Notes under the pieces: generated by a model
Databases searched by the model: none
What the model was told of the DNA's origin: nothing
What the model saw: only the letters and a program-made list of their open reading frames with translations
In this document: positions 22,566 to 35,301 of the stretch, one piece after another
Numbering within the stretch: position 1 is the first letter of the stretch
Layout of the letters: every line of letters starts with the position of its first letter
Made by a program: the position numbers and the translations under genes
Assembly (NCBI GenBank): GCA_003255065.1
Contig: QAOA01000712.1
Span: forward strand, 614,579-678,578
DNA from: Cercis canadensis
Lineage: Eukaryota; Streptophyta; Magnoliopsida; Fabales; Fabaceae
Length of the DNA: 64,000 nucleotides
Reading direction: 5' to 3'

Positions 22566-25045
22566 TTAAAATGTAATTTGAGAGTTGCAAATAACAATTC
22601 CAAGTATAAAATATGCATGCCTTTCGCTCTTCAGTCTCCCAATTCTGCTGCCACCATGACTGGACCCCATCATTTGCTCTTCACTTTTATCTTCAAAGGG
22701 TAATGTTTTGATGTCATCATAGAAGTTTTCTGCCAAATCTTGCAACCTAGTACAGAACAAACATTATAACTAAGTGAAAATAGATAACGTATACAAATAA
22801 ATTATCCTCATATGTTCAACTCTACTTAAAACCATACATACATATTTGGACTAAGGTACATAATAGGATCAATACTAATAAAATGTTGCAATTTTGCAAT
22901 ATTAAAACCATACATACATAATAGGATCAATATTAATTAAGTTCTTTCTCCTGATATGTGTGTTATGTGCAGTTCTAGCTCAGAAACGGCTGCCCATTTG
23001 TTTTGGTATTTTTCGGTAGCCACCTATCTGGAAGATATTGTTTGGTCTTTCTAGTGAATGTTGGGTGTGTCCTTGGAGCTTGCAATAATTCTCGTCCATT
23101 ACTTTTAGCAGTTTATGCAACTCTTGTATTTAGTTGGAGAGAAATAGTTGAATATTTGTATTTCTAAGGATACTTTGTTGACCTCATAACTGATGCAGGA
23201 TGGAGTTGTTCATATAGCCTCTCTTTGGTGCTGTGCCCATGATCACTTTAAGGGAGTTTCCCTATCAGATATGCAGAGGGATTGGACAACCTTACTCCAT
23301 TATTGAGCTTGTGTAATTTCCCTGTTTTGTTTTTTTGCGTTTTTCATTCAGGAGTCAGGAGGATACCTTATCCTCTATTACTTGTGTATTTCTTTCCTCT
23401 TTTTAATAATATTTTTCTGTAAAATAATTAAAAAAAAAAACCATAGATATGCAAGAGCACACAAAAAGTCACCATACCCATTTCTAGATTTCTTCAAGTG
23501 TTTTTCTCTCTTCTTATCCATCTTAGTACGAGGAGCATGAGTGAAAAGCTCCTCATCTTCCCAAGATTGCTCCTCCAACTTGGCAATATATCGATCAACT
23601 TCTCTGCTATTTGGAATAAAATCTCTGATCTGTGCAACAAGCAGCCAAAAAAAAAGCATTACATAAACTGATTTAGTCATTAAGACTTGAACTTGACATA
23701 AACTATCAAGTCACCTCTTGAGGTCTGTCCTCCATATCATCCATCAATGTCTTGATAAACTCACTAGAGCGAGATTGTCTCAGAATTTCCTTATCTCTTC
23801 TCAAGGCATTTCTTTCTTGCTTTGAAGTTTTATCTTGCCCCATAGAAGTAGGGGCAAATTTTGGTGGCAATACACACCCTCACCGTCCTACAGTATATAG
23901 GAATTAAGTTAGAGATGGAAAAGGAAATTTCACGCTTTTCTCATAATATCAACTTTTTTTTTTTTTGCTGGGGGAAGGGGGGCTCAATTTTTGCACTCAA
24001 TATTTTAACATTCACTCACCTGAGAAGTTATATCTGGTTTACTAACAAGCATGTCAGGGTTTGGGCAATACTTTGACACATCTTCACTCTTATTGGGTCC
24101 AACGGACTCCTCGCTTGGGGTTAGGGTTACATTCTTTGTTGCATTCTCACTAACTTTTATCAATTTTTGGATTTGGTATTGTTGTTTTTTGTCAGTTGGA
24201 CGAATCTGCAAAGAAACAAGGATGTCAAACTGCATAAGACACATTATCTAAATATATTACTCCAAGGATTAAGACAAATATAATTAGAGCATACCTTTTC
24301 CAAATAAAACCTTATCTCTACAATACTTTTAATGACAGGGTGTCCTTCTATTGAGAATCCCATAACCTTCCGGTGCAAATAATAGACAAGGAACTGGCAA
24401 TAATAGAGAAGCAGCAAATTTTTAGCTTCAAGATAGTTAAAACCATCTGCCGTAGGAAATTGATTTTCTTTCTCCTGATACAAGAGACATGCAGATATGT
24501 ATTAAAATCTAATTAATTATTATTAGAAAAAGTATAACAAAGAAAATTCAATTTATAAAATCAACAATCAAATTATTCCAGAGATGCTAGAGGAGAGGCA
24601 GTAGAAAGAGGTATGAATGAAAATAGACTGAGCAAGAACCAATAATACTCGAAATTTAAGTGATAACATCGCCAATTTGGTAATCAAGTCAAAATCTGAA
24701 AGCAACACCATCTTGATTCAAGAAAGTGCTTTCTACCTTGGCAGTTAAAGATTGAATTTTGCTCCTTACAGTATCAAGTCCTTCCTTCATTTCTTTCAAT
24801 AAAGAAGCAAGCTGAGCTGTTCCTCTGAAACACAGTAAGGAAATCGAATGAACCAAACTAACAAAGCTCCAATCCATATGTCTATCTGTGTGCTTGTTTG
24901 TATAAATAATTTGAAGTAGTTGAATGATTTAGTTATTAATGCACATGCACAGACATGGAGACAAACTTACTTGTCCTTGCTATCATCATTATTTGAATGG
25001 TGCCCAGTATTCTCCTTGGTTTTGAACAAGGATGTTTTGTTAAAA
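22566..25045 (-). pseudogene. NGDN-like: Neuroguidin / LCP5-like (Sas10/Utp3/C1D family) gene, with an apparent one-base frameshift
   Basis: Seven exons are recognisable: 25045-24971, 24824-24737, 24474-24295, 24205-24020, 23887-23715, 23629-23478 and 22746-22566, all with GT-AG borders and matching phases. The product has the Sas10/Utp3/C1D core (GTAQLASLLKEMKEGLDTV, SYLEAK-type block NYLEAKNLLLLYYCQFLVYY, GHPVIKSIVEIRFYLEK, then RPTDKKQQYQIQKL) and the C-terminal block PPKFAPTSM, SKQERNALRRDKEILRQS, EFIKTLMDDMEDRP and KMDKKREKHLKKSRNG. Family members act in the nucleolus in pre-rRNA processing (small-subunit processome). In exon 5 the frame changes between DGEGVY and PPKFAPTSM, near 23868, as if one base were missing: 173 bp where 174 is needed. 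This is either a pseudogenising indel or a sequencing error. The 5' end is unresolved; the 5' leader and start probably lie at 26000-26250. The last exon ends in an unusual hydrophobic tail. Confidence 0.85.
22990..23440 (+). other. Large intron 6 of the neuroguidin-like gene, possibly with a LINE-like 3' end
   Basis: The 730-bp intron is much longer than its neighbours. Its distal part ends in T-rich sequence followed by AAAATAATTAAAAAAAAAA at 23419-23440, resembling a poly-A-terminated retroposon end on the plus strand. No coding motif or target duplication was found, so this is a weak call. Confidence 0.25.
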
Positions 25046-25949
25046 CTGTCAAAACAAAGATTTTACTTGGAATCAGTGGGAGGCACATAAACAAATTATA
25101 AAATGTTTCAATTTTATTAAAAAGATATACATAATAGTCTAACTCAATTCTAATAAATAAGTAAAGAACCACTAGAAGTGCCAAGATAACTAATTTTGCA
25201 TCTTCATCTAATTAAAGAATAAGGTGCGGAAAAGTACATACCCATTAAGTATTTTTCTCTTCATTATTTTTGAATTTATAGAGTGAGCACCTCAAGATAT
25301 GTTTTAGGTAACAGATCTACACTAAAACTTTCATCTGAAAGTTTAGATCAATGCATACCACTGTGCTGTGCAATGTAGCTAGAGTTTCTCATTAAGTACA
25401 ACTCATGCCACGAAGAACACTAATACTTCATTAAGAGTGGCAGCATCACAGCAGCATAACATCTACAGTGACAGCCACCCATGTGCTTATGCATCTGTAA
25501 GGCTGGCAAATGGATGGAGCAGGAGGGTCATACTAAACCCACAAGAGAATTGAAGAAAGAAAACCTTACCCAACCCTCATTTCAGTGTCATTGTATTTTA
25601 TTCTAAAAGAATACCTAAATTCATATTGCTAAACAGCATTCATATAACATGATCGTTTAGAATACTCTTCTAGTATGAACCAGTATTCATATAACAATAT
25701 TAGACTTCGCCAAAAAGAATTTCTTGATGCCCTTCAATGCTCAATTACCATGGAGGCTTCTAGTCTTTCATGACATTTGCCAGTAGTGCGAAACGTCAGT
25801 TACCATATAAAGCATTGCAAGTTCATGTCAAACTCTAGTATGTCAATGAAGAAAGTATGCGGAAGAAAGTATGCGGGAGAATCCAACCTACATGTAAGTA
25901 AACTAACGAATTTAACAGAGTAATTGTCCACACCACACCCTTTATAAAA

Positions 25950-26450
25950 ACTAAACTTGTGAAGCAATTGGTAGGAGTAAAAAAGGGAAATTGAATTTAG
26001 AATATGGGTTTACCTTGGGAGAGCTCGGAAGTTTCGAAAAGCTGCGGAATGATGTGATAGGAGCCTGTCTGCTTCCTTCTATAGAATTAACAGTCGAATA
26101 GAGATAGAAGGAAAACTTTGGGTGACCTTCGGCTTCAGTGAGAGGACCCAAAACTAGATAGGTGGCAATTCTGCTGTGAACTCACTGACTTTGGTTGTGA
26201 ATTTGGAGAATCAGTATTCATTTTCGTGAGGAACACCATGCGGCCATGGTGATTGAGCGTAGACCAGAGAAGGGATCCGAAAATAAGGAAATCGGGATTT
26301 GGATTTTAAAAGCAGTGTGGTTGTGATGGAGGAGAGCTCAGCGGAAGAAAGGCTGAAATGACGACGGAAGAATGGAGCCTTGGAGTTTCTCTGGGTTTAA
26401 GCTGTACTGGGTTTTGTTTGTTTCTTGAGAAAAATGCTCCGAGAGGAGAG
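25950..26450 (-). promoter_or_regulatory. Probable 5' leader and promoter of the neuroguidin-like gene
   Basis: On the minus strand a CT-rich, GC-richer stretch (CCGTCGTCATTTCAGCC, CTCTCCTCCATCACAACC) precedes ATGs near 26240 and a strong donor-like GTGAGT after CAACCAAAGTCA. It looks like a first exon. A second donor-like GTAAAC lies after CTCTCCCAAG near 26013. No clear TATA box. I could not join it in phase to the exon at 25045-24971. Confidence 0.4.
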
Positions 26451-27179
26451 AAATTTTCTGCTTGTTTAAAAGTATTTTTGTTTTTTTAAAAAAAAATTGT
26501 TTGGTAAAATAAAAGTATAAAAAAATTTGTTTGATAAACTATTTTGAAAACAATTTTTAAAAATTAAAAAATAAAAAATTTGTTTGATAAAATTATAGAG
26601 GTTTATTAGATACTTTTAATATTTATGTAGTATGTCATACTACGTAGAAATAACTAATAAATAAATGATATATGTAGAAATTAACTGTTTTTAAATTTGT
26701 TTAAAAAATTAAATAAATTATATTTTATATATAATAAAATATAAAGATTATGTATGCTTGTAACGTCAGTGTAGTATGACATACTCATGTAATATCATAG
26801 AATCGTCATAAAATTATTTTAAGAACAAGTTTTGAAAACCAAAAAACAGAAAACTCGTTGGATATGAGAACAAGTTTTTTTTAAAAAAAATTGATGATGA
26901 CTAATTTTGTAAATAAATTATAATAATATTTTAATGAGAATATGTGAAGAACAAATAAGTAAAAATAAAAAAAAAAGTATTATAAAATTTAATATAATAT
27001 TAATATGACATTAATACATTTAAATATATTGTTCTAAAATAAATAACATCATTTATAGTTGTTCATATTAATCATAGGTGGTACAAAAATAACATTAACA
27101 ATTATATAAGTTAATATATACAAACTATTAAAAAGAATTATTATGTTCTACCTATATCCAATTTAAAATATAGTCACGA

Positions 27180-28550
27180 TATGTTATCAGTTCTTCTGTT
27201 TATTGATCAGATAATCTTGACAAGTTATCTTGATTGAAGCTTGTCTCCTCCATACCTATGTTTTCATTTAAAACCTCTACTTTTGCATCATCAAGATCTT
27301 TTCATATGTCAAACAATTGATCACGTAAATTTCACTTGCGTATATAATTATGTATAGCACAACAAGTTGTCACTATAAATCGCTGTCTACTAAGTTTGTA
27401 TGGTGGCATTAATTTTAAAATAGAAAATCTATTTTTTAATACTCTAAAGCAACGCTCAATAGTCATTTTTAGTGATGAATATCTTTAATTAAATAGCTCC
27501 TGAAGACTCATTGGTTGTTTACCTTGACCTCTATATTGTTGTGCATGATATCTTTCACCTCTATAAGGGGGAAGAAAATCTTAAGTGCAAGGATATCCAG
27601 CATCCACAAGATAAAATGAGCCTACACCAATAAATATACATTAACAAATAATATATAAATTGTGTATTTTTAGCAAAACAAGAAAATTTTAATAGTATAA
27701 TATTTACCATTCGTAGGCCATGAAAATTCTGCATTTGGATTAGTAAGTACATCTAAAAAAAATTTGGCATCATGTGCACTACTTTTCCACCCCGAATAGA
27801 CATATGTGAACATCATATTAAAATCACAAATACACATCACATTATGTGTCACAATTGTCTTTCTACCTTTGCACGTTATTTGTTTTTCAGCCGGAACTCA
27901 TACACTTATGTATGTGTCATCGACTGCACCTAAACAATTCTATTACAAACAAACTATTAAAAAAAATTATTGATGAAATAAAAAATTAAAAAGTGCATGA
28001 GTAAATTCTTAACAAAAACACATACCTTAAACCATAGATAATAAATTGAGTTAGCTTTAATTTTTGCAGACAATTTTGTAGACTCTTGTTTGATTAGCTC
28101 TTTTCTTAATCGACACACTACTCCTCAACACTTCTTTAAAATAACAAGAAATTGTTTATGTGAAATATTGAAAATGGTCTGCTACTACTTTTGACGAACA
28201 TTATGTCCTATAATGAACAAGAACATAACAACTTGTTCTTCCACCAACAAATCTCGTGAATCATCTAAGTAATTTTTCCTCTTCTGTTCATCACAAAAAT
28301 TAATAAAACACGTTTTTTCCATTTTCAACAACTCAAAACAAGTTGTCCCTGATCCATTTAATAATTTAGAAATAAATTCACGTCCAGTTAATGCAGATCT
28401 TCAAACCTTGGTTTTGTTTAGAATTTTGTGTTCATAATGAAATATCATGTTAATGATGAATAGCTCAACTAATTCATCGTCAGAATCTGATGATGTCTCA
28501 TCAAAACTACATGTATCACTATCTAATGACATATTATTTTTATCCATCAT
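27180..28550 (-). pseudogene. PIF/Harbinger transposase (DDE_Tnp_4 type)
   Basis: An acidic N terminus (SFDETSSDSDDELVEL) is followed by ALTGREFISKLLNGSGTTCFE and VEEQVVMFLFIIGHNVRQK, the usual helix-turn-helix region. The catalytic core shows NCLGAVDDTYISV (first Asp), CICDFNMMFTYVYSGWKSSA followed by HDAKFF (second) and SFYLVDAGYPC (third block), then MTIERCFRVLKNRFSILKLM and HNYIRK. A small GT-AG intron between about 27717 and 27623 fits. Stops at several points (for example after YISV, after GYPC, and in the C terminus) make it inactive. Confidence 0.85.
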
Positions 28551-29159
28551 GGTAAAAACCTGCCACACAAATAAAATGTACATAACTATAATGTATTCAA
28601 CAATTACAAAATCAAATGTTTGCAACAAATATATTACTCAAAGTAATCAAATATTGTCATCAACATAACATTAATTAAAACATAAAATTGTTCATGACAA
28701 TATATAAATAAGTTTGCCCAAGTGTTATCTAACACCTTTAAAATTACTTTAAGACATATAACATAAATACTGCAAAACAAGTCACCCAATAAAAGAAAAC
28801 TTTCATTGAAGTCTAACTAGTCATCCCTTCTTCCTATTACTAGAAATTGTAAGGATCATTTACCTCCAATCAGAATTGGTAAATTTCTCTAAGGCTTTCA
28901 TATAAATGTCATCTGAAATATCTTCAATATCATCAAGAACGGCCATACATTTAAGAATAGAATAATCAGTCGATACAATCGTAGAACTAGTGGTCTCAAC
29001 ACTCTTTGCCCTAAACCATTCAGCCTTAACTAATGAAACTTTTGCTTTCGCCTTTGTCACAACGTACCCGAAAGTCGCTACGACGCGAATGGCAAAATAA
29101 AAAGATATTTAAGTTTTCGAAATGAAAACTCTAGAGTCGCCACCAATTGTATTAAGAAA

Positions 29160-29219
29160 ATAAGAAATAATTGAAAAACTTTTTTTTANATAAGAAATAA
29201 TTGAAAAACCTTTTTTATT
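29160..29219. other. Unmerged contig overlap at N 29189
   Basis: ATAAGAAATAATTGAAAAAC followed by a T run occurs at 29160-29188 and again at 29190-29219 on either side of a single N. Most likely an assembly join and not a biological repeat. Confidence 0.85.
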
Positions 29220-29894
29220 TATTTATTAAATAATAAAAAAATCGGTCTACGAACTAGAGAGGGTTCGGGAGTTTGTTTATGCGTGGAGAAGGTGTTAGGC
29301 ACCCCACAGCATCCGTCTAAAGACGATTACCCTAAATTAGTTGTGCGAATAGAATATGGCCAAAAATGTATATTTTATTTACCCCAGAATAATAAATTGA
29401 TTCTAAGAATATCTGACAAAAATAAGAACCCAGAATTTAAACGTGCAATGCATGAATTATCTACCGAGACCTAAATCCTTCCACCCCTTCATTGCATGAA
29501 GCGACTGTCTAGGGTAGCGCTACATTCACCTAGATTGGATAAAAAAAGACATCACATATAGGACTGACTCACCATATCCTCCCATGATAAGTGAAGGGGC
29601 ATGCGGATACTACGCGACACAGGTATATTTTTACATGCAATGTAAATGCATGACTTTAAATATTACAAAATTTGTCTCAAAATCTAAGTACTGAAAAAAT
29701 TTAAATTACATCCAAAAATAAAAAAAAGAAATAAATAAAACAATGTTCTGGCTCTACGCTTGCATCTGGATATATTCTGGTTAGGCATTCTGATTTGCTT
29801 GTACTTATAATTACCATGAATTATGTCCGAGTATGCTCATATATACAAAACATAAAGTAGGCAAGACTGAAAGACTTATGGTTCTTAAGAGACA

Positions 29895-30870
29895 AAACTG
29901 AGAGTGAACTAGAACCAAAACTTAGAGTGAACTAGACATGCAAAAATTCTAAAAATTATATATATTAAAGCCATGTGTCCTACGGTTTTAATAAAATTAA
30001 AATTACTTAATTTGAATTTATACAACTTAAAAAAAAATGAAAGACTAAATACTGCCAGAGATAAAGCATCAATGTCAGTGTAATATTGAGCAGCTAAATT
30101 CAAACTCGAATTGGTAGTAAACTACACATGCATAAAATCTAAAAATTTCATAAATGAAAGCTATACATCTTACGATAATAATGAGATAAGAACCACGTAA
30201 AACGGAGCTGTACAACTTCAGGAAAAAAATGAAATACCGAACACTGTCAGGGATAGGGCATCAGTGTCAGTGTAACATTAAGCACCTATGTTCAAACTCA
30301 AACTGGCAGTAAACTACATATTCAAAAAATTTAAAAATTGCACACATTGAAATTATACATCTTACGGTTCTAATGAGATAAGAACCACGTAAAATAGAGC
30401 TGTAAAACTTCAAAAAAACAATGAAACACCGAACACGGCCAGAGATAGGGCATCAGTGTCAGTATAACATTAAGTAGCTATGTTCAAACTCGAACTAGTA
30501 GTAAAATACTCATTCAAAAAATCTAAAAATTACACACATTGAAACTACACATCTTATAGTTCTAATGAGATAAGAACCACGTAAAACGAAGCTGTACAAC
30601 TTCAAAAAAAAAAAATGAAATACCGAACACTGCCAGGGATAGGGCATCAGTGTCAGTGTAACATTAAGCAGCTATGTTCAAACTCGAATTGGCAGTAAAC
30701 TACACATTCAAAAAATCTAAAAATTTCATACATTGAAGCTACACATCTTTCGGTTCTAATGAGATAAGAACCATGTAAAATGGAGCTGTACAACTTCAAA
30801 AACAAATGAAACACCAAACACTGTCAGGGATAGGGCATCAGTGTCAATGCAATATTGAGCAGCTATGGAG
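29895..30870. repeat. 192-bp tandem repeat array
   Basis: About five units. ATGAGATAAGAACCA recurs at 30181, 30373, 30565 and 30759 (spacing 192, 192, 194), and GGGCATCAGTGTCAGTGTAA recurs in step. The first unit (about 29900-30090) is more diverged. Satellite-like monomer size, located inside the putative giant LTR. Confidence 0.92.
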
Positions 30871-31547
30871 AAGTAACCAAGCAAAAATATAATCATGCAA
30901 TGACCTGGAAATCAGAAAATGCAAAGTGTGACATTGTGTGTGCAAAAAAAATGTTTTGTATAGTGCAGAGTTTTAAACCAAAAAAATAGCCTCTTTGTAT
31001 AGTAGTGCAGTAAATTTGCAAAGGAAGTGCAATGGTTTAACCAACCAGGAAAAAAAAAAAAAAAAACTATAACCCTAGAATAACATAGCAAATAACCCCA
31101 AAAACATACAGTAAAGTTTATTCTAGATAGTTGGAATAAAAAGAAAGGGAAGAGCAAACAACTTCAAAACCAGCCATCAATTTATCCAAAAATCTACACA
31201 CAAAAAAACCAACAAACCTCTGAAGCATTCCATTAGAGGATTAAAAAAAACAAACATTTTCTGCCAGTCCAAACAAGGCTAGTACAGCAAGACATACCTA
31301 TAATACCTCCCACTTAAATGATAGAAATTAAAGAATAAACAAAAAGAAAACAAATAAATTGATAAAAAAAATAAAAAATAGAGCAGCACCTTGCATATAC
31401 CAGGACATCAATTAAAAAACAAAATAAACTCCAAAGCAGATCCCATAAACACAAAAGAAATCATCCACACACATGAGATTTGAATTTTACAAGGATAATT
31501 ACAACAAGAGTACCAACAGTTATTTAACCCAAGCAATTTTTCTTCTA

Positions 31548-31634
31548 GACAGATAAGTTTACATCGAAAATATAATCAACAGGCAACTAANGACAAATAA
31601 GTTTACATCGAAAATATAATCAACAGGCAACTAA
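31548..31634. other. Unmerged contig overlap at N 31591
   Basis: A 43-bp sequence (GACAGATAAGTTTACATCG...) at 31548-31590 is repeated with one mismatch at 31592-31634 across a single N. Assembly artefact is the simplest explanation. Confidence 0.9.
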
Positions 31635-32415
31635 ACATCATAAACCAATAATTAAAATAATAAGAACATAACCATCCCATATCTTCAATGCATTACATGA
31701 TGAAGACAAAATGGACCAGAAACGAGACAAAGAGAAATGAATATAAATTAAAATAAAATTTAATAGAAAGTTACATTGAATCCACAGGAACAAATATAAA
31801 CTATGATAGAAAAGAAAGGGCTCAAAGATCAAATTAACACAAAGAAGGTAGATATTCAAAAGTGTGTGAGAAATACTCTCTAAAAGATATCCCAAATACA
31901 CTGAAAACTGAAAAATATTACATGAATCTATTGAGACTTGGATTCAAGAAGGGAAAATCTCACTTGAACAATGATGCTTGAATCGAAATTGCAGATCAAG
32001 TAAAGGTGCGATGACTTGATGAAATTAAGCTTTCCTAAAGAAATAAAGCATTGTTCTATGCTCTTTTTCCCCTTCCTTCTCTCCCTCTTGGTCTCGTTGT
32101 TTTGCTTGCTTTCTCGGTTTCTCTCCTATGCTAGGCGCTCTCTGCTTTTTCCTTCTTTTTAAAAATGGTCCCTCCCTTTCTCCTCCTAAATGGTGCGTAT
32201 ATCTCTCTTTTCTTCAATTCTTCCCTTTTTGCCCCCAATGGTAACCGTCCCTTTCATATTTCTTTTTTATTTGCTTTTATTTATTTAGTTATTTAATCAT
32301 TTACTTAAAATAAAAATAAATAAGTTAAAGGTTGGACCAATGAGGAGAGAAGTAAATCCATTATTTGCTCTCCTATTGGTTACTTTAGATCTAATGATGC
32401 TAAAAGTAAATTTAC

Positions 32416-32443
32416 AAATATATATATATATATATATATATAT
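32416..32443. repeat. (AT)n microsatellite
   Basis: About 14 uninterrupted TA units in the putative giant LTR. Confidence 0.85.
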
Positions 32444-33487
32444 GTTTATCAATTATTTATATAATTAAGGAAAATAACAAAAATGAACCAAGTGGGCTTA
32501 AATAAAAATGGGTTTAGTGAGACAATGGATTAGGCTTAAGTTTTCTTTTTATTATAAAAGCCCAAACAAATAAAAAAATATTAATTAAAAATTTAAATTT
32601 ATCTCCAATTTTTTTAAATATATTTTTAACTATCAAATGACCTGGACAAAATACGGTTTCTACAGCCTTTGATGCATCGGCTCATGCTTGAAGTGCATCT
32701 CCCATTTGTAAAGTCCTACGTTCCTTCTTGGACTTACGCTCTTTAACTTGAATTGTGCGCTTTTCACTACGTGTGGTGCGCTCAATTATTTGTGTGGCAA
32801 CATCATCTGAACTATCTTGATCAATATTAACATGAACACTAGTATTAAGGTATTCATTTTCAAGCTCATTTTCTTCATCTGTATTTGGTGGATCTTGGGT
32901 AGATGAATGATGAAGTACTCCAGTTGCAGTACTTCTATTGAATATGATTCCTAACAATTTATTGTGCTCACAATCTTTTTTTTTTTTAAATTGAACAGCA
33001 TCAAGATGTGTCTATAAGCATTTAAAAAAAAAAAAATAGTAAACTAAGCATACTTAAAATAATGGTACTAAAAAAAATAATAAATTCACAAGTTGTTATA
33101 TACCCGAATATAAGTTTTCCAAACTATGTCATCGGCAATTACAGTGTTGGTTTCTGCATCCCACCCATATCCAGTGTGTTGCAACAGTAAAGAGAACTGG
33201 GAATGCTTTGACCGCAATCTATTGAACTTTTGCTTTATTTGTTTTACATTGAAAGAGCGTTGAGTAATTGAATTAAGTTTATCTTTCATGGAAACCCATA
33301 TCTTAGTATGAAATACACCATTCAACATATTTTCTTTGGTGACCTCTTCAACCATGATGTCAATGTAAGTTTTAACTATTGAATCGGGTCAAAGCTTGCC
33401 CTCATTAGTTTCCATCTATATGAACAAATATTAAAACAAGATTCATCATCATTGAGTTTTATTGACAGCAAATAACATTAAATAAAA

Positions 33488-33703
33488 GAGTAAAACCCCT
33501 ATTTGGTCCTCGAAAGATAGGTTCGGTGACAGTTTAGTCCTCCAAAGGTTTTCACCGACACTTTAGTCCTTGAAAGATTGTTCCGTCGGTCATTTTCGTC
33601 CTCCGCTTATGTCTGTTAATTGGACTTAACAGAAAAGGCCACGTGGCACGTTAAGTGCTAACGTGACCGTTAAATGCTGACGTGGCACTTTAAAAAAATT
33701 TCT
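33488..33703 (+). repeat. Left terminal inverted repeat of the Pack-MULE
   Basis: Begins GAGTAAAACCCCTATTTGG and ends in CACGTGGC / GACGTGGCAC words. Inverted match to 37062-37277. Confidence 0.95.
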
Positions 33704-33865
33704 CTCTCATCTCTCTCTCACACTCTCCCTCTCATCTCTCTCTTTCTCCGCCAATCTCTTTCTCTCTCTACCATCTCTCTCTCTCTCTTAATTTGGGTTG
33801 TGCTTAAGTTAATTTGGTGTTTTGACTTGGAAACAATAGAAATATGTGATGTAAACATTAATTTA

Positions 33866-34027
<162 letters not shown>

Positions 34028-34899
34028 TTAAATACTAGAATCACCACCATGAAGTCTTCTCTTTTTCAAGCCTGTTGTAGCATTTGTATTTCAAAGAAAC
34101 TTCTTGCAAGCATAATAACATGATCAAGCCAAAAAAATCACTACTAACAACAAGGGTGAAATGGCCACGATAGAAGTTCTGTTTCATGATTATATTGTTG
34201 TAAAACTCACTTTACATAGGTCCCAATAAAATGGAACAGGTGCCTGTGTCCAATGCGAAGATACCACTTTCAAGTTTTAGTTACCAATCATTTTCAACAA
34301 TGGCACTATCTAGGAAAACTGAAGTTTTATGCTTGAAGTATGGGCTTCCATATATCCATCAAGGAAGCTAATCAAAATCCTTTTAGAAGATTTTCAACTT
34401 CACAAGTATATCAGTAGAATACCTAGAACAACTTTAACTTGGATCCCTTGCTATTGCAGAAAATCCATTTCCTCCCCACCCTTGATGGGTTTTCTTTCTT
34501 TTCGATGGAAAATTTAGCTTTTAATCCATATCTAACTACGAGACTAGCTGAGCAAATGTTCACTCTCTTTTCTTTTTCTTCTTAGTTGTTTGTTTTCTTA
34601 ACAAATTATTAAAGGGCACCCACTAACCAGTAAAACAGAGCATAACAAAAGGAAGTAAAATGACGTGAAACTCGCACTATGGACAACCCATGTTCTTTTG
34701 CATGTAGAGCTCTTGACTGCCACGACCTAAATCCAGTCCCTTCCTGCTTAACTATAGCTGCAACAGAAACCCAAAACCGCGTTACATATACCCCTTACTG
34801 AGTTGACCCACCAAGTTTACATATACCCCATGCATGCGATGGTTTTTTCACATACCAACTCATCCCCTTCACATACCAGCTCATCCTCATTCTTAACTA

Positions 34900-34968
34900 G
34901 TTGCTGCTAGTTAGCAAATGTCAGAAGATCAATTCGGGCACATACACCTTCTCCTCTTGGTGGATCTC
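34900..34968 (-). pseudogene. TOP2: Truncated start of the topoisomerase II fragment (copy 1)
   Basis: Only the distal part (HQEEKVYVPELIF, then HLLTSSN after an internal stop) is present before the contig join at N 34969. See 36240-36428 for the full fragment. Confidence 0.8.
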
Positions 34969-35196
34969 NGCCGTTAAATGCTGACGTGGCACTTTAAAAA
35001 AATTTAAAAAAATTCTCTCTCATCTCTCTCTCACACTCTCCCTTTCATCTCTCTCTTTCTCTGCCAATCTCTTTCTCTCTCTACCGTCTCTCTCTCTCTC
35101 TTAATTTGGGTTGTGCTTAAGTTAATTTGGTGTTTTGACTTGGAAACAATAGAAATATGTGATGCAAACATTAATTTACGCTTGATGAAATATGTG

Positions 35197-35301
35197 AGAC
35201 ATAATGACACTAGCAATAAGTCCAGTTTTAACATTTCTTCCTGCAGTATTGAACCATTCAAAGGTGTGGCGAGAGCCAACATATCTCTTTTTCAGCCAGA
35301 C
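35197..35301 (-). pseudogene. DUR3: Captured DUR3 fragment (copy 2)
   Basis: Same segment as 33884-33988 with single-base changes, for example Gly/Arg-type changes next to YVGS. Probably the other allele of the same locus. Confidence 0.85.

Larger units (their letters stand above)
29055..32664. mobile_element. 3.6-kb TG...CA insertion, probably a giant solo LTR
   Basis: It starts TGTCACAACG, ends GGTTTCTACA and is flanked by the perfect 5-bp duplication GCCTT (29050-29054, 32665-32669). No second copy of either end is found inside, and there is no gag or pol. The best reading is therefore one very long LTR left by recombination, as known for Ogre-like elements, or less likely a LARD with lost LTR similarity. 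It contains a 192-bp tandem array and two N-marked joins (29189, 31591). Minus-strand ends would be TGTAGAAACC...GTTGTGACA. Confidence 0.75.
28860..33415 (-). pseudogene. Myb/SANT-like protein of the Harbinger element, split by an insertion
   Basis: METNEGKL opens at 33415 and reaches 33086 through one stop, with the Myb-like block MVEEVTKENMLNGVFHTKIW, QIKQKFNRLRSKHSQF and GYGWDAETNTVIADDIVW. After an intron-like gap it continues at 32957-32682 with an acidic and basic linker. The frame is then cut by the insertion 29055-32664 and resumes at 29054 (KAKAKVSLVKAEWFRAKS ... YMKALEKFTNSDWR) to the stop near 28860. The reading frame matches across the insertion once the duplicated GCCTT is counted once. 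Harbinger transposition needs such a Myb-like partner; this one is dead. Confidence 0.85.

Noticed and set aside
29283..29474. 63-residue plus-strand open frame near the end of the 3.6-kb insertion
   Set aside because: No domain; lies in LTR-type terminal sequence.
29895..30870. Regular repeats considered as a CRISPR-like array
   Set aside because: Whole 192-bp units are repeated with no unique spacers, in a plant retroelement. It is a tandem repeat.
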